This document shows, one piece after another, positions 7,645 to 16,346 of a stretch of 37,613 nucleotides of DNA (position 1 is its first letter; the number at the start of each line of letters is the position of its first letter). The position numbers and the translations under genes are program-made. Source of the DNA: a bacterium BMS3Abin01 (lineage in GTDB: Bacteria > Actinomycetota > Thermoleophilia > BMS3ABIN01); contig BDUA01000037.1 of assembly GCA_002897715.1 (NCBI GenBank), positions 1-37,613 of the forward strand, given 5' to 3'. The notes under the pieces were generated by a model. The model was not told the origin of the DNA. It was given only the letters and a program-made list of their open reading frames with translations, and ran no database searches.

Positions 7645-7677
7645 TTCTGACCTCCATCTGGATTTGATCTCAATGCT

Positions 7678-7732
7678 ATTATCGCCGCCGGTGATGAAGG
7701 AGCAATTAAGCGTTTGTGAAGATTATATGAAG
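7678..7732 (-). promoter_or_regulatory. 11-nt-phased ATNAAG array and -10 for the Met/His-rich gene
   Basis: Plus-strand hexamers ATGAAG (7694), ATTAAG (7705), GTGAAG (7716) and ATGAAG (7727) start exactly 11 nt apart. The -10-like GATAAT (complement of 7678-7683) starts 10 nt from the last repeat, the same geometry as the array at 7088-7142. The predicted start site near 7671 gives a leader of about 27 nt. The array lies immediately after the stop of the 7735-8517 gene. Confidence 0.75.
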
Positions 7733-7734
7733 AT

Positions 7735-8517
7735 TTACTGGAGCAGAAGGCGCTGCCAGACGGGGAAATGGTCGCTGGCGGCGGTGTCCTTCCAGACCCG
7801 GTTGTCGATACCGGCCATACCGCGGACGAAGATATGGTCGAAGGTGAAACTCATGAATCCCGCCTTGAGGGTAGGACCGGCCCCGGCCGAAACCCGTCTG
7901 AGTCCCACCTGGCGGAACCGTTCCTCCAGCTTCTTGATGTTCTTGGCCTTGATGGTATTGAAGTCGCCGCCAACCAGCACGTATCCCTGGTCTTCGCCGG
8001 CGATATCGTCCACCAGCGAACGGAACTGCTCGTAGCGTTTGCGGGCGCTCAGGGCGAAGGTCTCGGTGTGGACACTGTAGGCGACCACATCCCGTCCATC
8101 GACCGCCACGTGGGCCCGGGCAGCGATGCGGCGCTCGCCGGTGCGGGGACTTTCGTGCGGCAACAGCAGCTTGGCGCTGCCGGAGATCTCCCACCGCGCC
8201 AGCACGGCGTTTCCGAATTTTTTACCGGTGCGGCAATGCACCGAAGCGGGGAAGTACACATAGTTGAGTCCGAGGGAGCGGGCGATGGCATCCACACCTT
8301 CGTCGTCCATCTCCTGCAGCAGCATGATATCGGCGTTGCGCAGCTGGTCTGTCTCATTCAGTTCGGCGATGGCGGTGTCGATTTCGCGCGCGAACTTGAT
8401 GTTCCAGCTCACCACGCTGAGCTCGCCGGAGAACCTGGCTGAGCCGCCGGCGTAGCTCCCCTCATAGCGGGGCCCGTCCGGTTTACAGAAGTTCTCGGTG
8501 TCGCCGGTGGCGGCCAT
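7735..8517 (-). CDS. Endonuclease/exonuclease/phosphatase-family enzyme
   Basis: The 260-aa protein has the EEP fold motifs in order: LSVVSWNIKFAR (Asn metal ligand), LLQEMDDEG (catalytic Glu), SVHTE (His), GGDFNT (Asp/Asn) and ASDHFPV (Asp-His at the C-terminus). EEP enzymes cleave phosphodiesters in nucleic acids or lipid head groups; the substrate cannot be read here. No signal peptide, so probably cytoplasmic. The start ATG overlaps the stop of the upstream phosphodiesterase gene (TGATG), implying translational coupling and a shared pathway. It is the last gene of the two-component operon. Confidence 0.88.
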   Translation of the reverse strand: MAATGDTENFCKPDGPRYEGSYAGGSARFSGELSVVSWNIKFAREIDTAIAELNETDQLRNADIMLLQEMDDEGVDAIARSLGLNYVYFPASVHCRTGKKFGNAVLARWEISGSAKLLLPHESPRTGERRIAARAHVAVDGRDVVAYSVHTETFALSARKRYEQFRSLVDDIAGEDQGYVLVGGDFNTIKAKNIKKLEERFRQVGLRRVSAGAGPTLKAGFMSFTFDHIFVRGMAGIDNRVWKDTAASDHFPVWQRLLLQ

Positions 8518-10595
8518 CAGTCCTTGTCATCATTCCCGTTGTTTTTCTTTACCGCATCCAGCCATCCTCGCATGACCTGGTTCAGGTGCTCAGCGCCGAC
8601 GATCTCCTCCTCCGGCAACTCCCACGCGGCCGGGAACAGCACGAAGGGGTGGGCCTGGTCGCCACCCAGACCGCCGTGGCTTCCCACCAGCTCCTCAAAG
8701 GCGGCCACTTCGTCGGTGACCGGGTCGTAGAAGCTGTTGACCATGATGTCCGCCACATGGGGAAAACCATCGGTGCGCTTCAAGTGGGCTGCTGCGTTGG
8801 CGCCGAAGTACGCCAGTGGGTTCTTCCCCTGGAAACGGTCCTCCTCCAGGAAGTATACGCCATTGGCGCCGATGGCCAGCGGGCCCTTCTCCGCGGAACG
8901 GACCATCACGAAACCGATGCCGGGATGGTTCGCCAACCCCTGCAGAAGGCCGGGAAAAGCCCCGTCTATCTGTTCCAGGGTCATGCGTTCCTTCCAGTCG
9001 GTGAAATAAATCAGCCCCAGGTTACCGGAGGCCATCACGATCGCCTCTTCCTTCTCGCCGGCGATCTTCTTCTTGTCCTCCAGGGCATCGCGCTCCGGAC
9101 CCAGCATCACCTCGCCCTCGCTGGTCTTTTTCTTGACGGCCAGCCGGAGCGCCTTGGCGGAAAGCTGATGCTGGTCCCCCTGGATCGCGTCCGTTAGCGG
9201 CGCGCTCAGGTAGCTCCAGTGTTCGGCGACGGCCCCGGTGGTTCCCACCTTGACCTTGCCGGCCACCAGCTGTTCCACGTATTCCTCCAGGGTGATGTCA
9301 TAGCGTTGTTTGAAGGTCGCCCCCTGGCTCTGGCCGTGGTCGGAAAGGATGACGAAATCATAGGGACGGGGAGCCTGCCGGGAGGCGGCCTCCAGCCGTT
9401 CGAACTGTTGGTCCAGCTTGCGCAGGACCTCCAGCGTGTCCTCGCGCTCGACTCCCGAATGATGAGCCACCTCGTCATATCCGAACAGGGTGACATAAGC
9501 TGACGGGATGCCGGCGAACATGTCGCCTATGAGCGTATAGATACTCAACTCCCTGATGATGGTGGTGGTGGCCGCCCGGATAAAGGCGAACTTGAGACCC
9601 CGGTGTTCCAGCCGTGGCTGCACGTCACGCTGGCGCTGCCGTCGCTTGCTCCTGAGTTCCAGGAAGATGTCCCAGAGGGCCAGCATGAAGGCCCGAAGGA
9701 AGTTATAGGGATCGATAAAGAACATGTAGAAGCTTCTCTTGTGAAAATCAGACGCCTTCGGGTTCTTGACCGTGCTCATGGTGAACACAGTGATGGGGGC
9801 CTCTCCGGAGAACATGTTGCTGAGACTGAGGCCGCCGTCTGCCAACAGCCCCTTGCCGCTGGACTGCCGCTTCTCGATCTCGGAGATATCGCTCATCTGG
9901 CTGGATACCATCAACCGGCCCGTGTCCTTCTCGTACCAGCGGAAGGCGGGGATATCGTAGTTGTTCCCCAGCAGGATGCCGGCCTGGCTGGCCCCGGTCT
10001 GGGACGAGAGGTCACACTCCCAGCCGGCGAGGCGGTGGCTCCCCTCTACCAGCCAGCGGGCCATGATGGGGGCGTGGCCGTTACGGATGGCCCGGAGCAG
10101 CACCGGTTTGGCCAGTCCGTCTATCTCCAGGAATATCACTCCCGGCACATCGGACTCGACCGGCTTTAACTGCTTGGTGACCTTTCTTTTCAGCACATTG
10201 CGGTAGTAGGACTCGTCGTCATCTACGGAGAACAGGCTGGTAAGCAGGGTGTTGACCGCGGCTAAGCCGATGGCGATAAACAGCGGGTCCCATACATTGA
10301 TGATATCGATACCCGGGACGATCACCGAAGCCAGCCAGATTATGAAACCGTTGAGCACCAGCGTGAACAGGCCCAGGGACAGGATGCTCAGGGGCAGGGT
10401 CAGATAGACCAGTGTCGGCCATAGCAGGGCGTTGAGGATGCCGATGCCAGCGGCGAGGGCAATCACCGACCAGATTCCGTCGATCCTGAAACCGGGAAGC
10501 ATGCCGGACAGCAGGTATAGGCCCAGCGTGGTGATAACCCAGATGGCTACCAGGCGTTTGATTTTAACCCTGAACTTTCGTCTCGACCCACTCAT
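8517..10595 (-). CDS. Holin-like membrane domain fused to an alkaline-phosphatase-superfamily phosphodiesterase
   Basis: The N-terminal 125 residues contain four hydrophobic helices of the mycobacterial 4TM 'phage holin IV' type (PF04020-like); this is a membrane anchor, not evidence of a prophage. From about residue 150 comes a nucleotide pyrophosphatase/phosphodiesterase domain: FLEIDG (metal Asp, about D159), SSQTGASQAGIL (likely Thr nucleophile), FGYDEVAHHSG, LSDHGQ and SHGGLGGDQAHPF supply the remaining metal ligands. Likely a membrane-bound hydrolase of a phosphoester, possibly a lipid or envelope polymer. 692 aa. It follows the histidine kinase gene by about 70 bp and is coupled to the EEP gene. 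Confidence 0.88.
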   Translation of the reverse strand: MSGSRRKFRVKIKRLVAIWVITTLGLYLLSGMLPGFRIDGIWSVIALAAGIGILNALLWPTLVYLTLPLSILSLGLFTLVLNGFIIWLASVIVPGIDIINVWDPLFIAIGLAAVNTLLTSLFSVDDDESYYRNVLKRKVTKQLKPVESDVPGVIFLEIDGLAKPVLLRAIRNGHAPIMARWLVEGSHRLAGWECDLSSQTGASQAGILLGNNYDIPAFRWYEKDTGRLMVSSQMSDISEIEKRQSSGKGLLADGGLSLSNMFSGEAPITVFTMSTVKNPKASDFHKRSFYMFFIDPYNFLRAFMLALWDIFLELRSKRRQRQRDVQPRLEHRGLKFAFIRAATTTIIRELSIYTLIGDMFAGIPSAYVTLFGYDEVAHHSGVEREDTLEVLRKLDQQFERLEAASRQAPRPYDFVILSDHGQSQGATFKQRYDITLEEYVEQLVAGKVKVGTTGAVAEHWSYLSAPLTDAIQGDQHQLSAKALRLAVKKKTSEGEVMLGPERDALEDKKKIAGEKEEAIVMASGNLGLIYFTDWKERMTLEQIDGAFPGLLQGLANHPGIGFVMVRSAEKGPLAIGANGVYFLEEDRFQGKNPLAYFGANAAAHLKRTDGFPHVADIMVNSFYDPVTDEVAAFEELVGSHGGLGGDQAHPFVLFPAAWELPEEEIVGAEHLNQVMRGWLDAVKKNNGNDDKD

Positions 10596-10666
10596 ACCAT
10601 CACATTCTTACAGAAAAGCGATTGGTATGACCAGAGATGGCGGCCGGCAGTCCATGACTTCAGCGC

Positions 10667-11773
10667 TCAGGAGGCGGGAAAGGATAGGGTAATCCGGGTG
10701 CCGGTGCCGGGAGTGCTGGCGGCGCTGATACCGCCGCCCATGGCTTCCACATAGCTCCTGGCGATGGTGAGGCCGATGCCGCTGCCGCCGCTGTCGCGGG
10801 AACGCGACTTGTCGGCCCGGTAGAAGCGGTCGAATATGTGGGGCAGGTCGGCGGCGGGGATGCCGCCGCCGCTGTCGGCGACGACCAGGAACACGCGGCC
10901 CTCATACCGGTCCGCGGACAGGGTTACGCCGCCGCCGCCGTCCGTATGCCGCAGGGCGTTGTCCAGCAGGTTTATCATTACCTGGTCCAGCTTGTCCTCG
11001 TCGGCGGTGACGGTGACCCCCTCGTTCTCTCCGTCGATGGTGAGGGAGACCCCCTTGGCGACGAATCGCGGCTCCATCTTCCGGCGCACCCTCTCCAGGA
11101 AACCCGCCAGGGGGATGGAGACCGGGTTCAGTTGCTCTTCTCCCGATTCCGCCCGGGAGAGCTGCTGCAGGTCATCCACCAGGCGGTTGAGGCGGCCTGC
11201 CTCCTGCCTGACCAGATCATAGGTCTCCTTCTCGGCGGGTACCACACCGTCGGCCAGGCCCTCCATGTAGCCGGATATGCTGGACAGGGGGGTGCGCAGC
11301 TCGTGGGCGATATTGGCCATCAGGTCGCGTCGCTGCTGCTCCGATTGCTCCAGGCTCTCGGCCATGCGGTTGAGGCTCTGCGCCAGGTTTCCCAGCTCAT
11401 CGCTGGAGCCCTCCTTCACCCTTCGGCTGAAATCGCCGGCAGCTATCTGCCGGGTGGCCGCCGCCATCTCGTGAACCGGACGGGTTATACGACGGGATAT
11501 AAAAAAGCTTACTACCACCGCCGCCGCCACCGCCGCCAGTCCTCCCCACAGCAGGGCGTAATTGAGCGCTTGGCGGAAAGCCCGGTCCAGGTCGGTGCTC
11601 ATGGAGGACATCATGCCGCCCATGCCGCCGCCGGTCATGTTGCGCAGGTGCTCACTGTAGGAGCTCAGGGTCAGCTGGCGGGTGATAATTATGATGACGC
11701 CGATGCCTACCGCTATTACCAGCAGGAAAGTCGCCAGCAGTTTCCATCTGAGTTGCAGCCCCTGCTTGATCAC
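10667..11773 (-). CDS. Sensor histidine kinase with Met-rich extracytoplasmic loop
   Basis: A 368-aa two-helix sensor kinase. TM1 is LLATFLLVIAVGIGVIIII and TM2 is ALLWGGLAAVAAAVVVSFFI. The loop between them is short and holds five Met in 13 residues (M46-M58, NMTGGGMGGMMSSMS), unusual for a general sensor and suggestive of soft-metal or redox sensing. Then HAMP, HisKA (IAHELRTPLSS, phospho-His about H157) and HATPase_c with N-box (NLLDNALRHT), DSGGGIP and GGSGIGLTI. The GTG start overlaps the regulator's stop (GTGA), so the pair is coupled. Confidence 0.93.
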   Translation of the reverse strand: MIKQGLQLRWKLLATFLLVIAVGIGVIIIITRQLTLSSYSEHLRNMTGGGMGGMMSSMSTDLDRAFRQALNYALLWGGLAAVAAAVVVSFFISRRITRPVHEMAAATRQIAAGDFSRRVKEGSSDELGNLAQSLNRMAESLEQSEQQRRDLMANIAHELRTPLSSISGYMEGLADGVVPAEKETYDLVRQEAGRLNRLVDDLQQLSRAESGEEQLNPVSIPLAGFLERVRRKMEPRFVAKGVSLTIDGENEGVTVTADEDKLDQVMINLLDNALRHTDGGGGVTLSADRYEGRVFLVVADSGGGIPAADLPHIFDRFYRADKSRSRDSGGSGIGLTIARSYVEAMGGGISAASTPGTGTRITLSFPAS

Positions 11774-12498
11774 CGCCCGGCCTCCAGCTTGTAGCCGACG
11801 CCCCTGACGGTCCTGAGGTACCGGGGCTCGGAAGCGTCCGGCTCCAGCTTCTTCCTCAGCTTGGCCATGTGCACGTCCACTACCCGCGGGTCACCATAAT
11901 AGGTGTAGCCCCATATGCTCTCCAGCAGCTGCTCCCGGCTGAGGACGATGCCGGCGTTGGCGGCCAGCGCTGCCAGGATATCGAATTCGCGGGCGGTCAG
12001 GTCCAGCTCGCGGTCGCCTATCTTCGCCAGGTGGCGTTCGGTGTCCACCAGGACGGGGCCGGCCCGGAATACTCCGGTAGCAGCACCGGCGGCCCCGGTC
12101 CTGCCGCCCCGCCGCAGGATGGCTTTGACCCTGGCCACCAGTTCCCGCGGGCTGAACGGCTTGGTCAGGTAGTCGTCGGCGCCCATGCCCAGACCCACCA
12201 GCTTGTCCGCCTCATCGGCTCTGGCGGTCAGCATCAGGACCATGGGGCCGTCTTCGCCGCAGACGGTGCGGCAGACTTCAAGCCCGTCCATCTCCGGCAG
12301 CATCAGGTCCAGCACTACCAGGTCCGGCCGTTCGCTGCGGACCATCTCGATGGCGCGCACGCCATCAGCGGCCTCGCTCACCTGGAAGCCATCCTTTTCC
12401 AGGTAGGAGCGCACCAGCTTTCTCACGTTGGCCTCGTCGTCGACTACGAGTATTCTGGTCTTTGTCGTTCCGCCGGCCCGGACGGACCCCATCCTCAC
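11770..12498 (-). CDS. OmpR/PhoB-family response regulator
   Basis: The receiver domain has ILVVDDE (acidic pocket), VVLDLMLPEMDG (phospho-Asp) and LTKPF-type YLTKPFSPREL (conserved Lys). The C-terminal winged helix (LTAREFDILAALAANAG ... VDVHMAKLRKKL ... YLRTVRGVGYKL) is the OmpR/PhoB DNA-binding domain, which typically binds tandem direct repeats one helical turn apart. 242 aa from GTG 12498; ATG 12492 is an equally plausible start, and no clear ribosome site decides. First of the pair with the kinase. It is the best local candidate to bind the 11-nt-phased arrays at 7.1 and 7.7 kb. Confidence 0.93.
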   Translation of the reverse strand: MRMGSVRAGGTTKTRILVVDDEANVRKLVRSYLEKDGFQVSEAADGVRAIEMVRSERPDLVVLDLMLPEMDGLEVCRTVCGEDGPMVLMLTARADEADKLVGLGMGADDYLTKPFSPRELVARVKAILRRGGRTGAAGAATGVFRAGPVLVDTERHLAKIGDRELDLTAREFDILAALAANAGIVLSREQLLESIWGYTYYGDPRVVDVHMAKLRKKLEPDASEPRYLRTVRGVGYKLEAGR

Positions 12499-12534
12499 AG
12501 GTTCGGGCCTGCCGCGGCCGGGAACGATTCGCGT

Positions 12535-13275
12535 TCAGACAACGGCCTGGAAGTCATGATGCCAGTCCAGTATAAGTTCCGCCCTATGGATCTCCGGTTC
12601 GGGTCCGGTCTTCGGAGCGTTATAATCGATGCCGGTGAATTCCAGCAGTTTCTCCTTCATCCAGGTATCGAACCGGTGCTCCGAGCGGGTAAAGCCGCGG
12701 AACGACTTATCCGGATCCTCGACCAGGGCGAAGGTGATGAGGGTATCGTCGCCGGGAGAGGTCTGCAGATACCATGTTTCCCGCGCCAGGCCGCCGCGCT
12801 CCAGGTAGTTCCTCAGTTCGTCGACACGCGGCCCCTTAAGCTCCTCGAACCAGGCCCGGAGCTGGTCGGCCTTACCTTCCACCACCGGCGATGCCGAAGC
12901 AACGGGTATGGCGTGGGCCACCGCGTCGACCTGTAAACTGCAGAGCACATCGGGGAGAGGCGGGATGTCTTCGGCTTTGGTGAAATCGATACCGGTAACG
13001 TAGAAAAGCTGTTCCTTCAGCCAGGTATCATAGGGTGAGTCGGCGGCCGCCCAGCGGCCCATGGCCAGGCCGATATCTTCGGCCTCCAGGTGAAGGATCA
13101 GCAGATCGCCTCCCCGGGTGGACTTCTGTATCCAGGCGAACTCGTGGGTGATGCCGTTGCGGTTGCATGATTCAGCCAGCTCCACTCTGCGCTTGCCCAT
13201 CGACTCACTGAAGATGAGCCGGGCCTCGTCCGTTTTCCCCGGCGAGACAGGTATTGCAAATGATGTGGATTCCAT
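12535..13275 (-). CDS. Internally duplicated alpha/beta domain protein, DUF6176-like
   Basis: The 246-aa protein contains two similar halves: IPVSPGKTDEARLIFSESMG ... DTWLKEQLFYVTGIDF and IPVASASPVVEGKADQLRAWF ... DTWMKEKLLEFTGIDY. Each looks like a ferredoxin-like dimeric alpha-beta-barrel module (DUF6176 or monooxygenase-like), so the protein may fold as an internal pseudo-dimer. No signal or membrane helix. ATG 13275 is preferred to 13284 because AAAGGGG is correctly spaced from it. It lies 36 bp upstream of the response regulator on the same strand and may head that operon. Function unknown. Confidence 0.78.
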   Translation of the reverse strand: MESTSFAIPVSPGKTDEARLIFSESMGKRRVELAESCNRNGITHEFAWIQKSTRGGDLLILHLEAEDIGLAMGRWAAADSPYDTWLKEQLFYVTGIDFTKAEDIPPLPDVLCSLQVDAVAHAIPVASASPVVEGKADQLRAWFEELKGPRVDELRNYLERGGLARETWYLQTSPGDDTLITFALVEDPDKSFRGFTRSEHRFDTWMKEKLLEFTGIDYNAPKTGPEPEIHRAELILDWHHDFQAVV

Positions 13276-13491
13276 GGTTACCATCCCCTTTATTCATCAA
13301 TAGTTGAACGTAGGTTTCTATTGCTTTGTTTCCCGCGAGAAGGGTTTCTGAAACTGCTGTTATTCTATTTCAGGAGAAGGCCTCCGGCCGGACCGGTCGA
13401 AAGGGGGGGAGACATTTCATCGCCGGATAGATAAAATATCAGGGTCAGTAATATCCGGGGTCGTCCCGGCCCAGCCAGGAGGTATTGGAAA
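13276..13491. promoter_or_regulatory. Divergent intergenic region
   Basis: This 216-bp gap separates the minus-strand operon from the plus-strand lipoprotein. It holds GTTTCTGAAAC (13344-13354), a perfect palindrome that could be an operator, and an AT-rich GATAAAATAT near 13430 that could be a -10 for the lipoprotein. No clear -35 was found for either direction. No gene or RNA was recognised. Confidence 0.35.
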
Positions 13492-13902
13492 TTGAAACGA
13501 GCGCTGCTTTTAGCCACGGTACTGGTCTTCGGCTCCCTGTTTCTGCAGGCCTGCGAAGTCTCGACTACCGAGATCACTGATGTGAAGATATGTGATAATA
13601 TGACCGGGGATCAGTGCGATGCGGACATGCAGATAGTCAGCGCCACTGCTCCAGCCTTATTTTGCAGCGGCCAGATGGACAACGCGCCGGAAGGTACCAC
13701 CCTGAAGATCACCTGGCGCTACCTTACCGATGATCAGGATATCGATTCCGTGACCCTGACCGCAGAGAAGGGCGGCGGCGGTCCCTTTAGCTCGTCGCTG
13801 TCCAGGCCTGACAGCGGCTGGCCGTCGGGCAAGTACGAGGTAGTGCTGGACCTGGGCACGGACAATTCCGAGCCCATTCATAAACAGTTCGAAATAATGT
13901 AG
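13492..13902 (+). CDS. Predicted lipoprotein, unknown function
   Basis: TTG 13492 has AGGAGG 9 nt upstream. The 136-aa product has a basic start (MKRALLLA), a hydrophobic signal and lipobox LFLQAC, then three further cysteines (KICDN, DQCDA, LFCSG) in the first half of the mature part. The C-terminal region (TLKITWRYLTDDQD ... WPSGKYEVVLDL) reads as a beta-sandwich, similar in style to ligand-binding or cell-surface modules. No known family. It precedes acsA by 60 bp with no terminator seen. Confidence 0.78.
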   Translation: MKRALLLATVLVFGSLFLQACEVSTTEITDVKICDNMTGDQCDADMQIVSATAPALFCSGQMDNAPEGTTLKITWRYLTDDQDIDSVTLTAEKGGGGPFSSSLSRPDSGWPSGKYEVVLDLGTDNSEPIHKQFEIM

Positions 13903-13962
13903 AGCAACGCATATCGTCTGACAACGGCTTGAGCCCCGGAAGTCCGGAGAACGGGAGCAGTA

Positions 13963-16005
13963 ATGGCTGACGAAAGCAGGGAGCAGAAGGCGACAGGCGG
14001 TGACCGGGGCGAACCGGTCGATCCGCCGGAGGTTGATGAGGCCATCCAGGTCCTCGCGCGCGAGAGACGTACCTTCCCGCCGCCGCCGGAGTTCAGCGAA
14101 CATGCCTACATCAAGAGCATGGAGCAGTATGAGCAGATCTACCGGCGCTCCATGGAAGACCCCGAGGGCTTCTGGGCCGAGATGGCCGAGGAGAATATAG
14201 ACTGGTTCCGTAAATGGGACCGGGTGCTGGAATACGACTTCGGCATCCCCGAGATCTCCTGGTTCCAGGGCGCCGAGCTCAACGTGTCCTACAACTGTCT
14301 GGACCGCCACCTGAAGACCTGGCGCCGCAACAAGGCCGCCCTCATCTGGGAGGCTGACGACGGCAGCTACCGGACCTTCACCTACCAGCAGCTGGCGCAC
14401 GAGGTCAACCGCTTCGCCAATGTTCTGCAGAAGCATGGCATCGTGCGGGGCGACCGGGTGACCCTCTACCTGCCGATGATTCCCGAGCTGGCCATAGCCA
14501 TGCTGGCCTGTGCCCGCATCGGCGCCATCCACAGCGTGGTGTTCGCCGGCTTCAGCGCCGGTTCGCTCGGCGACCGCATCCGCGACTGTGGCGCCCGTAT
14601 GCTGATCACCGCCAACGGCGGCATGCGCGGCGGCCGGGTGGTGCCGCTGAAGGCTAACGCCGATGAGGCGCTGCGGCACTGTACCACGGCGGAGAAAGTG
14701 ATTGTGGTTGACCGGGTCAAGGGCAGCGCCGTGGCCATGAAAGAAGGGCGCGATCTCTGGTGGCACGAGGAGATGGCGGCGGACGATATCGAGGATTTCT
14801 GCCGCCCCCAGGAGCTGGATGCCGAGGACCCGCTGTTCATCCTGTATACCAGCGGCTCTACCGGCAAGCCCAAGGGGGTACTGCACACTACCGCCGGCTA
14901 CCTGGTCTATGTTCATCTCACCTTCAAGTGGATCTTCGATTACCACGAGGAAGATACCTATTTCTGCGCCGCCGACATCGGCTGGATCACCGGCCACAGC
15001 TATATCGTCTACGGGCCCCTGAGCAACGGCGCCACCAGTATCATGTTCGAGGGGGTTCCCACCTATCCTAAACCCAACCGTTACTGGGAGATCATCGACC
15101 GCCACCGGGTGAGCATCCTGTATACGGCGCCTACGGTCATCCGCGCCCTGATGAAGGAAGGGTCCAAATGGCTGGATGGATTCTCGCTGAACAGCCTGAG
15201 GTTGCTGGGCTCGGTAGGGGAGCCCATTAACCCGGAGGCCTGGATGTGGTATCACCGCCACGTGGGCAAGAGCCGCCTGCCCATCGTCGATACCTGGTGG
15301 CAGACGGAGAACGGCGGCATCCTCATAACACCGCTGCCGGGGGCCACCACCCTCAAGCCGGGTTCGGCCGGACGCCCCTTTCCCGGGGTCTCACCGGAGA
15401 TCGTGCGGGCCGATGGTTCGCGCGCCGACGCCAACGAGGGCGGTTACCTGGTGATCGACAAGCCCTGGCCGGGCATGATACGTGGTACTTACGGCGACCC
15501 GGAGCACCGGCGCGTCAAGGAAGTGTATTTTGACCGCTTCCCCGGCAAGTATTTCTCCGGTGACGGCGCCAGCGTCGACGAGGATGGTGATTACTGGATC
15601 CTGGGCCGTATGGATGATGTCATCAACGTCAGCGGCCATCGCCTGGGAACGGCCGAGATAGAGTCGGCCCTGGTGTCGGATGAGGCGGTAGCGGAGGCGG
15701 CGGTGGTCGGCTTTCCCCATGAACTGAAAGGCAGCGGACTTTACGCCTTTGTCATCCTCAAGGAGGGTTACGACGGCACGGACGAGATGCGCCAGGTGCT
15801 CAGGGCTCACGTGCAGCAGGAGATCGGCCCCATCGCCAAACCGGACAAGGTCCAGTTCACCCATGGCCTGCCCAAGACCCGCAGCGGCAAGATCATGAGG
15901 CGCATCCTCCGGAAGGTAGCCGCCGGCGAGGTGGACGACCTGGGCGACATATCGACCCTGTCCGATCCCGAGGTGGTGGAGGATATAGTCGCCGGGCGGC
16001 TGTAA
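13963..16005 (+). CDS. acsA: Acetyl-CoA synthetase (AMP-forming)
   Basis: Activates acetate to acetyl-CoA through acetyl-AMP. The 680-aa length and the motif series fit Acs[12 protein letters not shown] (P-loop of the ANL superfamily), [33 protein letters not shown], and [32 protein letters not shown] near the C-terminus contains the catalytic Lys that is commonly regulated by acetylation. The usual WWQTETGG is WWQTENGG here, a Thr-to-Asn change in the acyl/ATP pocket motif. An N-terminal extension of about 30 charged residues precedes the conserved start. A ribosome site (GGGAGCA) lies upstream of the ATG. Confidence 0.95.
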   Translation: MADESREQKATGGDRGEPVDPPEVDEAIQVLARERRTFPPPPEFSEHAYIKSMEQYEQIYRRSMEDPEGFWAEMAEENIDWFRKWDRVLEYDFGIPEISWFQGAELNVSYNCLDRHLKTWRRNKAALIWEADDGSYRTFTYQQLAHEVNRFANVLQKHGIVRGDRVTLYLPMIPELAIAMLACARIGAIHSVVFAGFSAGSLGDRIRDCGARMLITANGGMRGGRVVPLKANADEALRHCTTAEKVIVVDRVKGSAVAMKEGRDLWWHEEMAADDIEDFCRPQELDAEDPLFILYTSGSTGKPKGVLHTTAGYLVYVHLTFKWIFDYHEEDTYFCAADIGWITGHSYIVYGPLSNGATSIMFEGVPTYPKPNRYWEIIDRHRVSILYTAPTVIRALMKEGSKWLDGFSLNSLRLLGSVGEPINPEAWMWYHRHVGKSRLPIVDTWWQTENGGILITPLPGATTLKPGSAGRPFPGVSPEIVRADGSRADANEGGYLVIDKPWPGMIRGTYGDPEHRRVKEVYFDRFPGKYFSGDGASVDEDGDYWILGRMDDVINVSGHRLGTAEIESALVSDEAVAEAAVVGFPHELKGSGLYAFVILKEGYDGTDEMRQVLRAHVQQEIGPIAKPDKVQFTHGLPKTRSGKIMRRILRKVAAGEVDDLGDISTLSDPEVVEDIVAGRL

Positions 16006-16199
16006 GCCACGGCTGTTTCCGTGGTCACCCGGGGGGCGGGCTGGTCGCCGCCCAGGGCCCTGGTGAGCAGGAGAAGGAGCCCGGCCAGGATGAACACGGC
16101 GATGACGCCGCCGATGATCAGGAGCCGGGACCAGTCCGATGGCGGCCCGGGTGCGTCGCCGGCGGCCGGTGCCTGGCGGTTACGGCTGTCCTGCCCCAA
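15807..16199 (-). CDS. Possible small membrane protein overlapping the acsA 3' end
   Basis: A TTG at 16199 has a strong GGAGGGG ribosome site with 6-nt spacing. The first 50 residues ([20 protein letters not shown] ... [11 protein letters not shown]) form a Pro-rich head and a convincing membrane helix lying outside acsA. The remaining 65 residues are read antisense to acsA and look like shadow sequence (Ser/Arg/Thr-rich). Either the gene truly overlaps acsA by about 200 bp, or a frameshift or stop loss extended a shorter protein. The longer track ATG at 16229 places the ribosome site inside the ORF. Confidence 0.4.
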   Translation of the reverse strand: MGQDSRNRQAPAAGDAPGPPSDWSRLLIIGGVIAVFILAGLLLLLTRALGGDQPAPRVTTETAVAYSRPATISSTTSGSDRVDMSPRSSTSPAATFRRMRLMILPLRVLGRPWVNWTLSGLAMGPISCCT

Positions 16200-16300
16200 C
16201 TTGTTACCCCTCCGTTGATTGAAAGCCACGTGATACGCAGTCTATATTTTTTCCCGAATACGTGCCATGATGCTGCCGCCCCGGCGGGGTGTCGCCGTAT

Positions 16301-16329
16301 TTGACTCCACCCGGGCCGTCTGATAAATT
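16301..16329 (+). promoter_or_regulatory. Promoter of the pyr operon
   Basis: TTGACT (16301-16306) is followed by GATAAA (16322-16327) or the overlapping TAAATT (16324-16329), with a 15-17 nt spacer. It lies 20-40 nt upstream of the PyrR-binding loop, so the start site near 16335 would put the loop at the 5' end of the mRNA. Confidence 0.75.
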
Positions 16330-16346
16330 AAGCGTGCACATATAAA

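Noticed and set aside
8517-10595. Prophage lysis module because of the holin-like domain
   Set aside because: The domain is a known membrane anchor in actinobacterial proteins; no endolysin or phage genes are nearby.
13657-15261. 534-aa minus-strand ORF opposite acsA
   Set aside because: Composition is that of a shadow frame and it runs across both the lipoprotein and acsA.
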